DNA of 32,329 bases from Streptacidiphilus neutrinimicus. GTDB taxonomy: Bacteria; Actinomycetota; Actinomycetes; Streptomycetales; Streptomycetaceae. The stretch spans positions 46,482-78,810 of the forward strand of contig NZ_BBPO01000009.1 of NCBI RefSeq assembly GCF_000787815.1. Direction: 5' to 3'. Below the pieces are notes generated by a model. That model searched no databases and had not been told where the DNA came from. It worked only from the letters and a program-made list of their open reading frames with translations. The position numbers were made by a program, and so were the translations under genes. The number at the start of each line of letters is the position of its first letter. Position 1 is the stretch's first letter. This document shows, piece by piece, positions 1-7,809 of the stretch.

Positions 1-684
1 GCTGAGCGCCGCGGTCTCGTAGACCGAGCGCTTGACCGCCTCGACGGCCAGCGGTGCGGCCTCGTTGACAGCCTCGGCGAGTTCGAGCGCGCGCTTGAGC
101 GCGCCGCCGTCGGGGACGACGCTGCCGACGAGCCCGATGTCGTGCGCCTCGGCGGCGCTGTAGCGGCGGCCGGTGAGCAGCATCTCCAGGGCATGGGTGT
201 GCGGGATCTGCCGGGTCAGGCGGACGGTCGAGCCGCCCACCGGGAAGAGCCCGCGGCGGACCTCGAACAGGCCGAAGGTCGCCGACTCCCCGGCGACGCG
301 GATGTCGGTGGCCTGGAGCACCTCCGTCCCACCGGCCACGCAGACGCCCTCGACCGCGGCGAGGACGGGCTTGCGCGGGCGATACCCGCGCAGCATGGCC
401 TTCCAGTGGAGGTCCGGCTCGGCGGCGAGCCGCGCGCGATACGGGTCGTCCTGCGCGAATCCGCCTCCGGCGAGTGCTTTCAGATCCATTCCGGCACAGA
501 AGGCCCCACCCGCACCGGTCAACACAATGGACCGGACGGCGTCGTCGGCGTCCGCTTCGACCCATGCGTCGTGCAATCCAACGAGCATCGGTATCGAGAA
601 CGCGTTCTTTGCCTCGGGGCGGTTCAACGTCAGGACGAGCGTCGCACCCTGCCGTTCGATGATCAGATGTTCCGTGCCTGCCAT
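1..684 (-). CDS. Enoyl-CoA hydratase/isomerase (crotonase) family protein, 3' end outside window
   Basis: The reverse strand from the ATG at 684 reads open to the window edge for 228 codons, so the C-terminus is missing. The protein begins MAGTEHLIIERQGATLVLTL and has the crotonase core: NRPEAKNAFS near residues 21-30, the first oxyanion-hole segment AFCAGMDLK at about 61-69, and the second segment around VEGVCVAGGTEVL at about 113-125. Crotonases act on acyl-CoA thioesters as hydratases, isomerases or hydrolases; the exact reaction cannot be read here. A GGAGG sits 7 bases before the ATG and fixes the start. It is divergent from an acyl-CoA ligase, and a KstR-like palindrome lies about 45 bases upstream, so a role in fatty-acyl or related side-chain beta-oxidation is inferred. 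Confidence 0.9.
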   Translation of the reverse strand, partial: MAGTEHLIIERQGATLVLTLNRPEAKNAFSIPMLVGLHDAWVEADADDAVRSIVLTGAGGAFCAGMDLKALAGGGFAQDDPYRARLAAEPDLHWKAMLRGYRPRKPVLAAVEGVCVAGGTEVLQATDIRVAGESATFGLFEVRRGLFPVGGSTVRLTRQIPHTHALEMLLTGRRYSAAEAHDIGLVGSVVPDGGALKRALELAEAVNEAAPLAVEAVKRSVYETAALS

Positions 685-728
685 GGGGCCGCCTCCGCAT
701 GCCGCAGCAACCGAATCCCGCTCAGATC

Positions 729-742
729 TAGAACAGGTTGCA
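729..742. promoter_or_regulatory. KstR-like operator box between divergent acyl-CoA genes
   Basis: TAGAACAGGTTGCA matches the TnnAACnnGTTnnA pattern that I recall for KstR, a TetR-family repressor of lipid and steroid catabolism in actinobacteria. On the reverse strand it is followed directly by TAGATCT, a plausible -10 for the crotonase gene. The same arrangement is found upstream of the acyl-CoA dehydrogenase at 26400-26417. Which regulator binds is not known; no gene for it is in this window. Confidence 0.45.
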
Positions 743-844
743 GTCTTGCTGGCGGGTTTTCAAGGGCCACATCGAAAATCAACTCCGTGCGATCAAGAAG
801 AAGTTCGCGTCGTCGGAAGCCTGGAGTTCTCCTCGCACCGCTCC

Positions 845-850
845 TACTCT
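845..850 (+). promoter_or_regulatory. Probable leaderless -10 box of the acyl-CoA ligase
   Basis: TACTCT ends 6 bases before the ATG at 857. No Shine-Dalgarno sequence is visible, so transcription probably begins at or next to the start codon. A weak -35 (TGGAGT, 822-827) lies 17 bases upstream. Confidence 0.5.
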
Positions 851-856
851 CCGGCC

Positions 857-2482
857 ATGGAATTCAACCTGGCCGATCTGTTCGAGCAAGCGGTTGACCA
901 CTACCCGGGGCGCGAGGCGATCAGCTGCGCCTCCGCCGACGGCACGGCCGTCCACCGGCGCACCTTCGCCGAGCTGGACGAACGGGCCAACCGCCTGGCC
1001 CACCACCTCCAGGAGGCCGGTCTCGCCCCCGGGGACCGCGTCGGCGTCTACGCGCTGAACTGCGTGGAGTGGGTCGAGTCCCTGCTCGCGATCTGCAAGG
1101 TCCGCGCGGTCTGCGTCAACGTCAACTACCGCTATGTCACGGACGAGCTCGCCTACCTGCTGGGCATGGCCGAGCCCGCCGTGCTGATCTACCAGGAGCG
1201 GTACGCCGGCCGCGTGGCCGAGGTGCTCCCGGGACTGCCGGGCCTGCGGCATCTGATCGTCATCGAGGACGGCACGGCCCAGGCGTCCGCCGGCTCCGCG
1301 CCGCAGGCCGTCCCGTACGAGAAGGCCCTCGCGTCCGGCGGGCCGGAGCGCGACTTCCCGCCGCGCTCGCCCGACGACCACTACCTGCTCTTCACCGGCG
1401 GCACGACGGGCCTGCCCAAGGGCGTGGTCTGGCGCCAGGAGGACGTGTTCTTCGCCCTCGGCGGCGGAATCGACGTCACCAACGGCCATCGCATGGCCAC
1501 CCCCGAGGAGATCGTGAGCAGCGGGAACGCCAACCCGATGACCTTCTTCCCGATCGCGCCGCTGATGCACGGCGCGACCCAGTGGGGGCTGATGCAGCAG
1601 TTGTTCCGCGGCAACCGGGCGGTGCTGATCGACCGGTTCGTCCCCGAGCGGGTGTGGCAGCTGGTCGGCAGCGAGGCGATCCACGTCGTGATGATCACCG
1701 GCGACGCGATGGGCCGTCCACTGGTGGAGGCGCTCGACCGGCCGGAGGCCGAGGCCTACGACCTGACCTCGATGTTCGGTCTGGTCAGCAGCGCGGCGCT
1801 GTTCTCCGCCCCGGTCAAGCGCCGCTTCCTGGAACGGTTCCCGACCCTCTACCTCAGCGACGCCGTCGGCTCGTCGGAGGGCGGCGCGGGCGGGGTCGCC
1901 CACTTCAGCGCCGACGAGAAGGAGGGGCAGGGCACGGTCACCACCCGCCCCGTCGGCGACTCCGAGGTCGTCGACGACGACCTCAACCCGCTGCCGCCCG
2001 GCGTCGTCGGCAGGCTCGCCCGCCGCGGCAACATCCCGCTGCACTACCTCGGGGACCCGGCCAAAAGCGCCGAGGTCTTCCGCACCGCGCCCGACGGCAC
2101 CCGCTACGCGGTTCCCGGCGACTGGGCCCGCCGCGAGGAGGACGGCCGGATCACCCTGCTCGGACGCGGCTCGTCCTGCATCAACACCGGCGGCGAGAAG
2201 GTCTTCCCCGAGGAGGTGGAATCCGCGATCAAGTCTCATCCGGCCGTCTACGACACGGTGGTCGTCGGCGCTCCCGACGAGCGCTGGGGCGAGACCGTGG
2301 TCGCCCTGGTCCACCAGCGCGACGGCTCGGCCGAGCTGACCCTTGACGCGCTGCAGGCGCACTGTCGCTCGCACGTCGCCGGCTACAAGGTCCCGCGACG
2401 CCTGCACCTCGTGCCGGGGATCGAACGCACGCCGACCGGCAAGCCTGACATGCGCTGGGCGAAGCGGATCGCCGCCGGCTGA
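857..2482 (+). CDS. Acyl-CoA ligase (AMP-dependent synthetase, FadD-like)
   Basis: A 541-residue ANL-superfamily enzyme that activates a carboxylic acid to its CoA thioester through an acyl-adenylate. The P-loop TGGTTGLPKG is at about residues 180-189. The motif SDAVGSSEGG lies near the middle, the hinge region around DWARREEDGRITLLGRGSSCINTG in the C-terminal third, and the catalytic-lysine region TPTGKPDMRW at the end. The length is normal for the family. The reading frame stays open upstream to 173, but that part is antisense to the crotonase; the ATG at 857, preceded by a TACTCT -10, is the likely leaderless start. Its divergent crotonase partner suggests a shared catabolic route. The substrate is unknown; a fatty acid or a steroid/terpenoid side chain is possible. 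Confidence 0.92.
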   Translation: MEFNLADLFEQAVDHYPGREAISCASADGTAVHRRTFAELDERANRLAHHLQEAGLAPGDRVGVYALNCVEWVESLLAICKVRAVCVNVNYRYVTDELAYLLGMAEPAVLIYQERYAGRVAEVLPGLPGLRHLIVIEDGTAQASAGSAPQAVPYEKALASGGPERDFPPRSPDDHYLLFTGGTTGLPKGVVWRQEDVFFALGGGIDVTNGHRMATPEEIVSSGNANPMTFFPIAPLMHGATQWGLMQQLFRGNRAVLIDRFVPERVWQLVGSEAIHVVMITGDAMGRPLVEALDRPEAEAYDLTSMFGLVSSAALFSAPVKRRFLERFPTLYLSDAVGSSEGGAGGVAHFSADEKEGQGTVTTRPVGDSEVVDDDLNPLPPGVVGRLARRGNIPLHYLGDPAKSAEVFRTAPDGTRYAVPGDWARREEDGRITLLGRGSSCINTGGEKVFPEEVESAIKSHPAVYDTVVVGAPDERWGETVVALVHQRDGSAELTLDALQAHCRSHVAGYKVPRRLHLVPGIERTPTGKPDMRWAKRIAAG

Positions 2483-2572
2483 ACCGCCGGGCGCCACGGA
2501 CAGCCGCGACGGCCGGGACAGCGGCGACGGCCGGGACAGCGAGGAAACCCGGGACGGCCGCGACGGCGCGGA

Positions 2573-2612
2573 CCGCAGGGCCGCAGGGCCGCAGGGCCGC
2601 AGGGCCGCAGGG
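2573..2612. repeat. Five perfect 8-bp tandem repeats (CCGCAGGG)
   Basis: CCGCAGGG is repeated five times without a mismatch. It is preceded at about 2498-2545 by looser copies of GACGGCCGGGACAGC. The array lies in the 284-base gap after the acyl-CoA ligase. It does not encode a supported protein. Slippage-type expansion is the simplest explanation. Confidence 0.85.
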
Positions 2613-2766
2613 GACGACGAAGTCAGGGGGAACTCAGGGTTCTCCCTCAAACGTCCCTGGAGTGATCCCCGATGTTGCCCGGTCTCGTCCCTGCGAACGA
2701 GCTCATCGTCGGATCCAGCGGCTACCGTGGAATTCTCTGGTCGGGCGGGAGCGAGGAGGCTGACCG

Positions 2767-3444
2767 GTGATGGGTGCTCTGGTCATCGTGGTTCTGCTGT
2801 TCCTGTGCGTGCTGGTCGGAATCGGCGCGCTCGTCGTGGTGGGCACGGTCAAGGCTGCCCGCGCCGTGGGCTCGAAAGCCGAGAACATGGCCCTGAAGGC
2901 CCGCGCCTACACCAACCCCGGAGCGCCGGGCCGGATCGCCTCGGTCCGGCTGCGCCTGCGCGGCACCCTCGAGGGCACGCGCCAGGCGCTGGAGTCCGCC
3001 GTCTCCCAGGATGCGCAGGTCGGCGAGTCGCTCCAGTTGCTGAAGCGCCTGGAGGCGCACGGCGCCGAGCTGGACGCGCAGTTGCGCGTCCTGGAGCACG
3101 AGCCCGAGGTGTCCCGGGTCGACGCCAAGCTGCCGGAGCTGCGCGCCCGAGCCGAGCAGATCACGCATGCGGCGGAGGAGTTGCGCTGGGCGGTCCAGGA
3201 CCGCCAGCACCGCTTCTCCGAGGACGAGGTGAGTCGTCTGAGTGACGAGTGCACGCAGGAGGCGGACGCCCTGCGGCACTGGACCCGCGCGGAACCCACG
3301 GCGGAGAGCGCGGACGCCCACCCCCACGAGCCCGGCCGCCTCACCTCCGGCCGCTGGCCCACCGCCGACGAGGTGCTGGGATTCGTCGACCGCATACGCC
3401 GCCCGAACGGCGAGACGACCAACCCGCGCTCGGCCGAGCGCTGA
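2767..3444 (+). CDS. Single-pass membrane protein with cytoplasmic coiled-coil region
   Basis: A 225-residue protein starting with GTG; GAGGAGG lies 7 bases upstream. An ATG is the second codon. Residues 4-25 (LVIVVLLFLCVLVGIGALVVVG) form one strongly hydrophobic helix and are followed by positively charged residues, which suggests an N-out, C-in anchor. Residues of about 55-160 are rich in Leu, Glu, Arg and Ala with heptad-like spacing and are probably a coiled coil. The tail is polar. I do not recognise a named family; it resembles conserved actinobacterial membrane proteins of unknown function. No operon partner is evident: the next gene appears to have its own promoter. Confidence 0.75.
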   Translation: MMGALVIVVLLFLCVLVGIGALVVVGTVKAARAVGSKAENMALKARAYTNPGAPGRIASVRLRLRGTLEGTRQALESAVSQDAQVGESLQLLKRLEAHGAELDAQLRVLEHEPEVSRVDAKLPELRARAEQITHAAEELRWAVQDRQHRFSEDEVSRLSDECTQEADALRHWTRAEPTAESADAHPHEPGRLTSGRWPTADEVLGFVDRIRRPNGETTNPRSAER

Positions 3445-3521
3445 GCCAGCAGCGCCGTCGGGCCCGCGCGGCGCTGCCGCCGCCCCACGAAAACCGTTCG
3501 CGCCCGTCCTGCACGCCTCCC

Positions 3522-3527
3522 TAGCCT
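3522..3527 (+). promoter_or_regulatory. Probable leaderless -10 box of the DUF2087 gene
   Basis: TAGCCT ends 7 bases before the ATG at 3535, with no ribosome binding site between them. This is the usual geometry of leaderless actinobacterial genes. No good -35 is visible. Confidence 0.6.
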
Positions 3528-3534
3528 GAGCGGC

Positions 3535-4032
3535 ATGCCTGACATCGCGCTGCTCGCGCCTCTCGCCTCCGCACTCGCCGACCAGGACCGGCTGCTTGCC
3601 TTCGCCCGCGCCGTGCTCGCCGGGGAGGAGGGGGTGGAGTCCGCCGTGCTCGGGCGGCACGGGGCGCGCTTGGAGCAGGTGGGGCTGGTGGACGCCAGGG
3701 ACGGGCGGTTCTACGCCCGCACGGACGCCTTCGCCCAGGCGATGCGCGCGCCCGAGCGGACGGAGGCGTCGGAGGTGGCCCAGCTGTTCAAGGACGGTCG
3801 GCTGACCGAGATGCCAACGCGACCGGCACGGCGGCTCGCGGTGCTCGCCCACCTCAGGGACCGGGTCTTCGAGCGGGGCGTGGCCTACTCCGAGCCCGAG
3901 GTCAACATCGCCCTGAAGCAGTACTGGGACGACTGCGCGGCCCTGCGTCGCTACCTGGTCGAGAACGGTTTCCTGACGCGCTCCGCGGACGGGACCTCCT
4001 ACCGGGTCGCGGCCACGGTCGCGGACGATTAG
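3535..4032 (+). CDS. DUF2087 domain-containing protein
   Basis: A 165-residue protein. The C-terminal half matches the DUF2087 pattern: a short LFKDGRLTEMP segment, Arg-rich RPARRLAVLAHL, then YSEPEVNIALKQYWDDCAALRRYLVENGFLTR and a closing YRV, at about residues 82-160. The YxExEVN...DD...LRR signature is the diagnostic part. This domain is often found in, or fused to, predicted transcriptional regulators and adopts a winged-helix-like layout, so a nucleic-acid-binding role is possible but unproven. The N-terminal half (about residues 1-75) is helical and may be a second small helix-turn-helix-like unit. It is a monocistronic, probably leaderless gene that converges on the ketopantoate reductase. 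Confidence 0.8.
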   Translation: MPDIALLAPLASALADQDRLLAFARAVLAGEEGVESAVLGRHGARLEQVGLVDARDGRFYARTDAFAQAMRAPERTEASEVAQLFKDGRLTEMPTRPARRLAVLAHLRDRVFERGVAYSEPEVNIALKQYWDDCAALRRYLVENGFLTRSADGTSYRVAATVADD

Positions 4033-4144
4033 TCCCCGCGCGGCCGATCAGCGCGGAGACAGGGCTGCACGCCACCGGTCACCGCGCCACCAGGCCGGCG
4101 CACCGTCGGTCCGGGGGTCGCCGACCATCGCCGGCCATCGCCGG

Positions 4145-5149
4145 TCAGCGCGCCGCCTTCGCCAGCTCCGAGCGCAGTTCGTCCGGGGAGGCGCTGCCGG
4201 GCGGCAGGCCCTCGGCGGCGAGGCGGATCACCTCGCGGCGGACGAGGTCGTTGGCCGGGGTCGGCACGCCGTGCAGGCGGCCCAGCATGGAGATCTCGCC
4301 GTTGAGGAAGTCCACCTCGACCCCGCCGCCGCGGGTCAGGCTCTGCCAGGTCGAGCCGCCGGCCCGGACCACGTCCGGAATCGGGACGACGCCCATCCGG
4401 CCGCCCTGCACGGCCTGGCGCTCCTCCTCCGTCGAGTAGGCGATGCCGGCGGCGTCCAGCACGGCGACGCCCTCGGCACGCATGGTCTGCCACACGTCCG
4501 CCACGTTCGGGATGCCCTCGCCGCCCACCAGCGCTTCGAGGGCGTTGGCCAGGTTGTTGAGCAGCTTGCCGTACTTCCAGCGCATCACGTCGGGGACGAC
4601 GGGCGCGTCGAAGGTGCTGCCCTTCAGGTCGACCGCGATCCGTTGCGCGTAGCGGTCCGCCGCGCTCGGGAATCCTCCCAGCGTCAGGATTCCCGAGAGC
4701 GGTGCGCAATGGGTGATCACGGTGCCGGGCTGCAGGTGGGTGGCGGGCAGCCAGACGCACATGCCGACCACCTCGGCGAAGTAGCGCAGCGCGGTCCCCT
4801 CGTTGGCCACGCCGTTCTGCGCGCAGACGACGGGCAGCGACTCACCGGCCGTCCCGCCGCCGCTGACGGCCGCGCGCGCCCAGTCGCGCAGCACTGACTC
4901 CGTGTCCTGCGACTTGACGGCGAGCACGAGCACGTCGTCGGGCCGCAGCGGGCCCAGGTCCTCGTGGTGGGCGTAGGCGGGGATGCGCAACCGCTCGGTG
5001 CCCTGCGGCGTGACCAGGCGCAGCCCGTCGGTGCGCAGTGCGTCCAGATGCGCGCCACGCGCCACCAGCGCCACCTCGTGGCCGCCCTGGGCCAGACGCC
5101 CACCCATCGCGCCGCCCACGGCGCCGGCCCCGACGATCACATAACGCAT
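4145..5149 (-). CDS. 2-dehydropantoate 2-reductase family protein (PanE/ApbA-like)
   Basis: A 334-residue NAD(P)-dependent reductase. The N-terminal Rossmann motif is GAGAVGGAMG at about residues 7-16, followed by LAVKSQDTESV. The C-terminal helical domain contains WKYGKLLNNLANALEAL, with the lysine expected of the catalytic pair, and GGGVEVDFLNGEI, with the conserved glutamate. True PanE reduces ketopantoate to pantoate in pantothenate synthesis. Many actinobacterial paralogues of this fold have unknown substrates, and a second one lies at 26563-27582, so the panE symbol is not assigned. The ATG is preceded by TACTGT with a 7-base spacer and no Shine-Dalgarno, suggesting a leaderless message. 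It ends facing the DUF2087 gene. Confidence 0.88.
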   Translation of the reverse strand: MRYVIVGAGAVGGAMGGRLAQGGHEVALVARGAHLDALRTDGLRLVTPQGTERLRIPAYAHHEDLGPLRPDDVLVLAVKSQDTESVLRDWARAAVSGGGTAGESLPVVCAQNGVANEGTALRYFAEVVGMCVWLPATHLQPGTVITHCAPLSGILTLGGFPSAADRYAQRIAVDLKGSTFDAPVVPDVMRWKYGKLLNNLANALEALVGGEGIPNVADVWQTMRAEGVAVLDAAGIAYSTEEERQAVQGGRMGVVPIPDVVRAGGSTWQSLTRGGGVEVDFLNGEISMLGRLHGVPTPANDLVRREVIRLAAEGLPPGSASPDELRSELAKAAR

Positions 5150-5156
5150 GGCTCGA

Positions 5157-5162
5157 ACAGTA
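5157..5162 (-). promoter_or_regulatory. Probable leaderless -10 box of the ketopantoate reductase-like gene
   Basis: On the reverse strand TACTGT is followed by seven bases (TCGAGCC) and then the ATG at 5149. No Shine-Dalgarno is present. Confidence 0.55.
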
Positions 5163-5232
5163 GCGCCGGTTCGGCGTCGGACCGCGTATTACGCGCGGCT
5201 TCTGCGCTCAGCGAAGCGCGCTCCCACGACGA

Positions 5233-5266
5233 CCGGCCCCGCCCCTCGAGAGAGGGACGGGGCCGG
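5233..5266 (-). terminator. Strong hairpin terminator after the FMN reductase
   Basis: Two 15-base arms (5233-5247 and 5252-5266) pair completely except for one G-U, around a GAGA loop. The hairpin lies about 47 bases past the reductase stop codon and just upstream of the next gene's promoter. There is no U tract, as is common for high-GC actinomycetes. Confidence 0.8.
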
Positions 5267-5313
5267 GGCGCCGACAGCGGCGTGACGACCGGGCCGCGTC
5301 GGCGGCCGAGCGA

Positions 5314-5865
5314 TCAGACCGCGGCGGCGACGGAGATCTGACCGAGGACGGCGACGAGCTGGGCGGCGACCTCCTCGTCGTCGACCGGGTGGGTCTCGGC
5401 GAAGCGCACGACCGAACCGGGGACGGAGAGCTTGACGTCCTCAAGGACCTTGGCACCGGCGATGCCCGCGGCCTTGCGGGCCTCGTCCTGGGCCCAGACG
5501 CCGCCGAACTGGCCGTAGGCGGTGCCGACCACGGCGACCGGCTTGCCGGTCAGCGCGCCGCCGCCGTACGGGCGGGACAGCCAGTCGATGGCGTTCTTGA
5601 GGACGGCCGGGATGGTGCCGTTGTACTCGGGCGAGAACAGGACGACGGCGTCAGCGGCGGCGACGGCCTCGCGCAGCGCGGTGGCGGCGGCCGGGACGGA
5701 GCCCTCGACGTCGATGTCCTCGTTGTAGAACGGGATGTCGGCCAGGCCGTCGAGGATGGACACCTCGGCGCCCTCCGGCGCCAGCTTGACGGCGGCCTCG
5801 GCCAGCTGCCGGTTGTGCGAGCCGACCCGGAGGCTGCCGACGAGGGCGACAATGCGGACGGACAT
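5314..5865 (-). CDS. NADPH-dependent FMN reductase (flavodoxin-like)
   Basis: A 183-residue flavodoxin-fold reductase. The N-terminal FMN phosphate loop is GSLRVGSHNRQLAEAA (about residues 10-25). The second signature FSPEYNGTIPAVLKNAIDWL at about 77-96 is typical of the NADPH-dependent FMN reductase / azoreductase / chromate-reductase family. Such enzymes reduce FMN, quinones, azo dyes or chromate in the cytoplasm. GGGAGA lies just upstream of the ATG. The gene faces a TetR regulator across a 122-base region holding two related palindromes, so it is very likely the TetR target. Its own terminator makes it a single-gene unit. The physiological substrate is unknown; a quinone or electrophile that is also the TetR ligand is plausible. 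Confidence 0.9.
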   Translation of the reverse strand: MSVRIVALVGSLRVGSHNRQLAEAAVKLAPEGAEVSILDGLADIPFYNEDIDVEGSVPAAATALREAVAAADAVVLFSPEYNGTIPAVLKNAIDWLSRPYGGGALTGKPVAVVGTAYGQFGGVWAQDEARKAAGIAGAKVLEDVKLSVPGSVVRFAETHPVDDEEVAAQLVAVLGQISVAAAV

Positions 5866-5909
5866 GGCGATCTCCCGAGATGATTCCGTGCGAAGTCTGA
5901 AGGCCTAAC

Positions 5910-5921
5910 GGACCGTGGTCC
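5910..5921. promoter_or_regulatory. TetR operator site A
   Basis: GGACCGTGGTCC has perfect 5-base arms (GGACC/GGTCC) around GT and extends one more base pair on each side. It lies on the reductase side of the intergenic region. Together with the related site at 5944-5955 it forms a pair whose centres are 34 bases apart. Confidence 0.7.
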
Positions 5922-5943
5922 GGTTCATGTCTAACATAAAAGC

Positions 5944-5980
5944 GGACTGCGGTCCATTTGTTCCCGTCGCGCGCTAGGCT
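5944..5980 (+). promoter_or_regulatory. TetR operator site B and leaderless tetR promoter
   Basis: GGACTGCGGTCC (5944-5955) repeats site A with two substitutions. It covers the expected -35 region of a -10 box TAGGCT at 5975-5980. That -10 ends 7 bases before the TetR ATG and no ribosome binding site is present, so the regulator is probably leaderless and represses itself by occupying its own -35 region. Confidence 0.65.
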
Positions 5981-5987
5981 GTGAGAC

Positions 5988-6641
5988 ATGACCCCGCCCT
6001 CCGAGCCCATGGCGCTCAGCCCCGAGGCGCGACCCGCCGACGGACGAGCCGTGCTCCCGCTCTGCGACCAGGACCCGACCGAGCGCGCCGACGCCGCGCG
6101 CAACCGCGCCAGGCTGCTCCAGGCCGCCGCCACGCTTATCCAAGAGCAGGGCGCCGAGCATCTGACCATGGACGCCGTCGCGGCGGCGGCCTGCGTCGGC
6201 AAGGGCACGGTCTTCCGCCGCTTCGGCGACCGGGTCGGGCTGCTCCTCGCGGTGCTGGACCGGACGGAGCGCGCGTTCCAGGACGCCTTCATGTTCGGGC
6301 CGCCCCCGCTGGGCCCCGATGCGGACCCTGTCACGCGCCTGGAAGCCTTCGGTGTGGCGGCGCTGCGGCACATGTCCGAGCATATGAACCTCTACCTGGA
6401 GGCCGACCAGCAGACCGCGGCCCGCTACGGCGCCCCGCCGCGCCGGGTGCGCACCCGCCACCTCGCGATGCTGCTGCACAAGGCGGGCGTCCAGGGCGAT
6501 GTGGAACTGCTCGCCGAGACGCTGCTCGGCACGCTGGATCCGGCCTTCGTGCACCACCTGCTGACCGGCCGCGGCCGCACCGCGCAGGAGCTCGAGGCCG
6601 GTTGGCGCGACCTGGTCGCCCGCGTCACCCACCGCCGCTGA
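5988..6641 (+). CDS. TetR/AcrR family transcriptional regulator
   Basis: A 217-residue protein. The DNA-binding domain runs over about residues 35-85: RARLLQAAATLIQEQGAEHLTMDAVAAAACVGKGTVFRRFGDRVGLLLAVL. This is the standard TetR helix-turn-helix with VGKGTVFRRFGDR as the recognition part. The rest is an all-helical ligand-binding domain with no assignable ligand. The first 30 or so residues are an extra, poorly ordered extension; internal starts exist, but the TAGGCT-7-ATG geometry supports the first ATG. The divergent FMN reductase and the paired palindromes indicate local repression of both genes, relieved by a ligand that may be a quinone, dye or other redox-active compound. Confidence 0.92.
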   Translation: MTPPSEPMALSPEARPADGRAVLPLCDQDPTERADAARNRARLLQAAATLIQEQGAEHLTMDAVAAAACVGKGTVFRRFGDRVGLLLAVLDRTERAFQDAFMFGPPPLGPDADPVTRLEAFGVAALRHMSEHMNLYLEADQQTAARYGAPPRRVRTRHLAMLLHKAGVQGDVELLAETLLGTLDPAFVHHLLTGRGRTAQELEAGWRDLVARVTHRR

Positions 6642-6786
6642 ACCGGCCTGCCCGCCCCGCCGCCCGGCGGTCCTCGCTGCGGCGATGCCGCCGTCAGGGT
6701 GGTCCGTCGCGGCACGCCGACGAGCCGCGCCCGGGGTCCACGACCGGTGTGCTGCCGTGATCAGAACAGAACGATCACACGGACCG

Positions 6787-6840
6787 GACGGTCCCGACGG
6801 TCCCGACGGTGCCGACGGTGCCGACGGTGCCGACGGCACA
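6787..6840. repeat. 9-bp tandem repeat just upstream of the amidase gene
   Basis: Five copies of GACGGTCCC/GACGGTGCC and a degenerate sixth lie end to end, finishing 21 bases before the amidase ATG. They occupy the leader or promoter-proximal region of a 220-base gap after tetR. Reading through them would encode a DGP/DGA repeat, but the ribosome binding site and signal peptide lie after the array. Confidence 0.8.
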
Positions 6841-6861
6841 GAAACTGCGGGAGGTGCGGAC

Positions 6862-7809
6862 ATGCGGGCTACCGGCCTGGCGGCCATCTCAGTGGTCTCG
6901 GCGCTCGCTATGCCCGCCGCCGCCCTCGGCCCGGGGGATGTCGGCGCTGCCGGCACCCGCCAGCCGGTCCCGCACGAGGCCGCACACGGCCTGACGCCGC
7001 TCCCTCTCGCCGGGCGCACCGTCGTGCTCGACCCCGGGCACAATCCCGGCAACTTCGACCACCGGGACGAGATCGCCCGGCTCGTCGACGTCGGCAACGG
7101 CCGCAAGGCCTGCAACACCACCGGCACCGCGACCGACGCGGGCTACCGCGAGGCCGACTTCACCCTCGACCTGGCCCGCCGTGTGCGGGTGCTGCTGCTC
7201 GCCGAGGGGGCCCGGGTGATCCTCACGCAGGACGGCGACCGGCCCTGGGGGCCGTGCGTCACCGAGCGCGCCGCGATCGGGAACGAGGCCGACGCGGACG
7301 CCGTGGTGGCTCTCCACGCGGACGGGGCGACGCCGGAAGGCTTCGGCTTCCACGTGATCCTGCCCGCCGAGGTCGTCGCGGGCACGGCCGACACCCGCCC
7401 GATCGTCGCGCCCTCCCGCAGCCTCGGTGTGACTCTGCGCGACACGTTCGCGGCCGTCACCGGAGAGCCGTTCGCCACCTACCTGGGCGGCGGCACCGGC
7501 CTGATGGTGCGCTCCGACCTCGGCGGACTGAACCTGTCGAAGGTCCCGGCGGTCTTCATCGAGTGCGGCAACATGCGCAACACCGCCGACGCGGCCCGGC
7601 TCTCCGCGCCGGTCTGGCGTGAACTGGCCGCACACGGGGTCGCCCTCGGCATCACGCGCTTCCTCACCGCGCCCCGGACGCCCCCGACGACCACGAACAC
7701 GAACACGAGGACCACGGCGACCGGGACTGCGACCGGGACGGCCGGGAGCGGCGCGTCGAACGACGCCGCCGCCCCGACGACGACGCCCCCGTCAGGCCGC
7801 GTCGGCTGA
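6862..7809 (+). CDS. Secreted N-acetylmuramoyl-L-alanine amidase (Amidase_3)
   Basis: A 315-residue exported zinc amidase that cleaves the bond between MurNAc and L-Ala of peptidoglycan. The signal peptide is MRATGLAAISVVSALAMPAAALG. The Amidase_3 zinc ligands are visible: H60 in VLDPGHNPGN, E97 in YREADF and H152 in ALHADGA; the catalytic glutamate is E234 in FIECGNMRNTADA. An insertion with two cysteines (about 84 and 132) may form a disulfide. The C-terminus after about residue 275 is a Thr/Ala/Gly-rich low-complexity tail without a wall-binding domain. GGGAGGT lies 6 bases before this ATG; the frame is open further upstream, but only through the 9-bp repeat. The stop overlaps the end of the convergent DUF2231 gene by 18 bases. 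Confidence 0.9.
   Translation: MRATGLAAISVVSALAMPAAALGPGDVGAAGTRQPVPHEAAHGLTPLPLAGRTVVLDPGHNPGNFDHRDEIARLVDVGNGRKACNTTGTATDAGYREADFTLDLARRVRVLLLAEGARVILTQDGDRPWGPCVTERAAIGNEADADAVVALHADGATPEGFGFHVILPAEVVAGTADTRPIVAPSRSLGVTLRDTFAAVTGEPFATYLGGGTGLMVRSDLGGLNLSKVPAVFIECGNMRNTADAARLSAPVWRELAAHGVALGITRFLTAPRTPPTTTNTNTRTTATGTATGTAGSGASNDAAAPTTTPPSGRVG

Noticed and set aside
173-856. N-terminal extension of the first acyl-CoA ligase
   Set aside because: It is antisense to the crotonase and resembles no domain; ANL homology starts at the ATG at 857.
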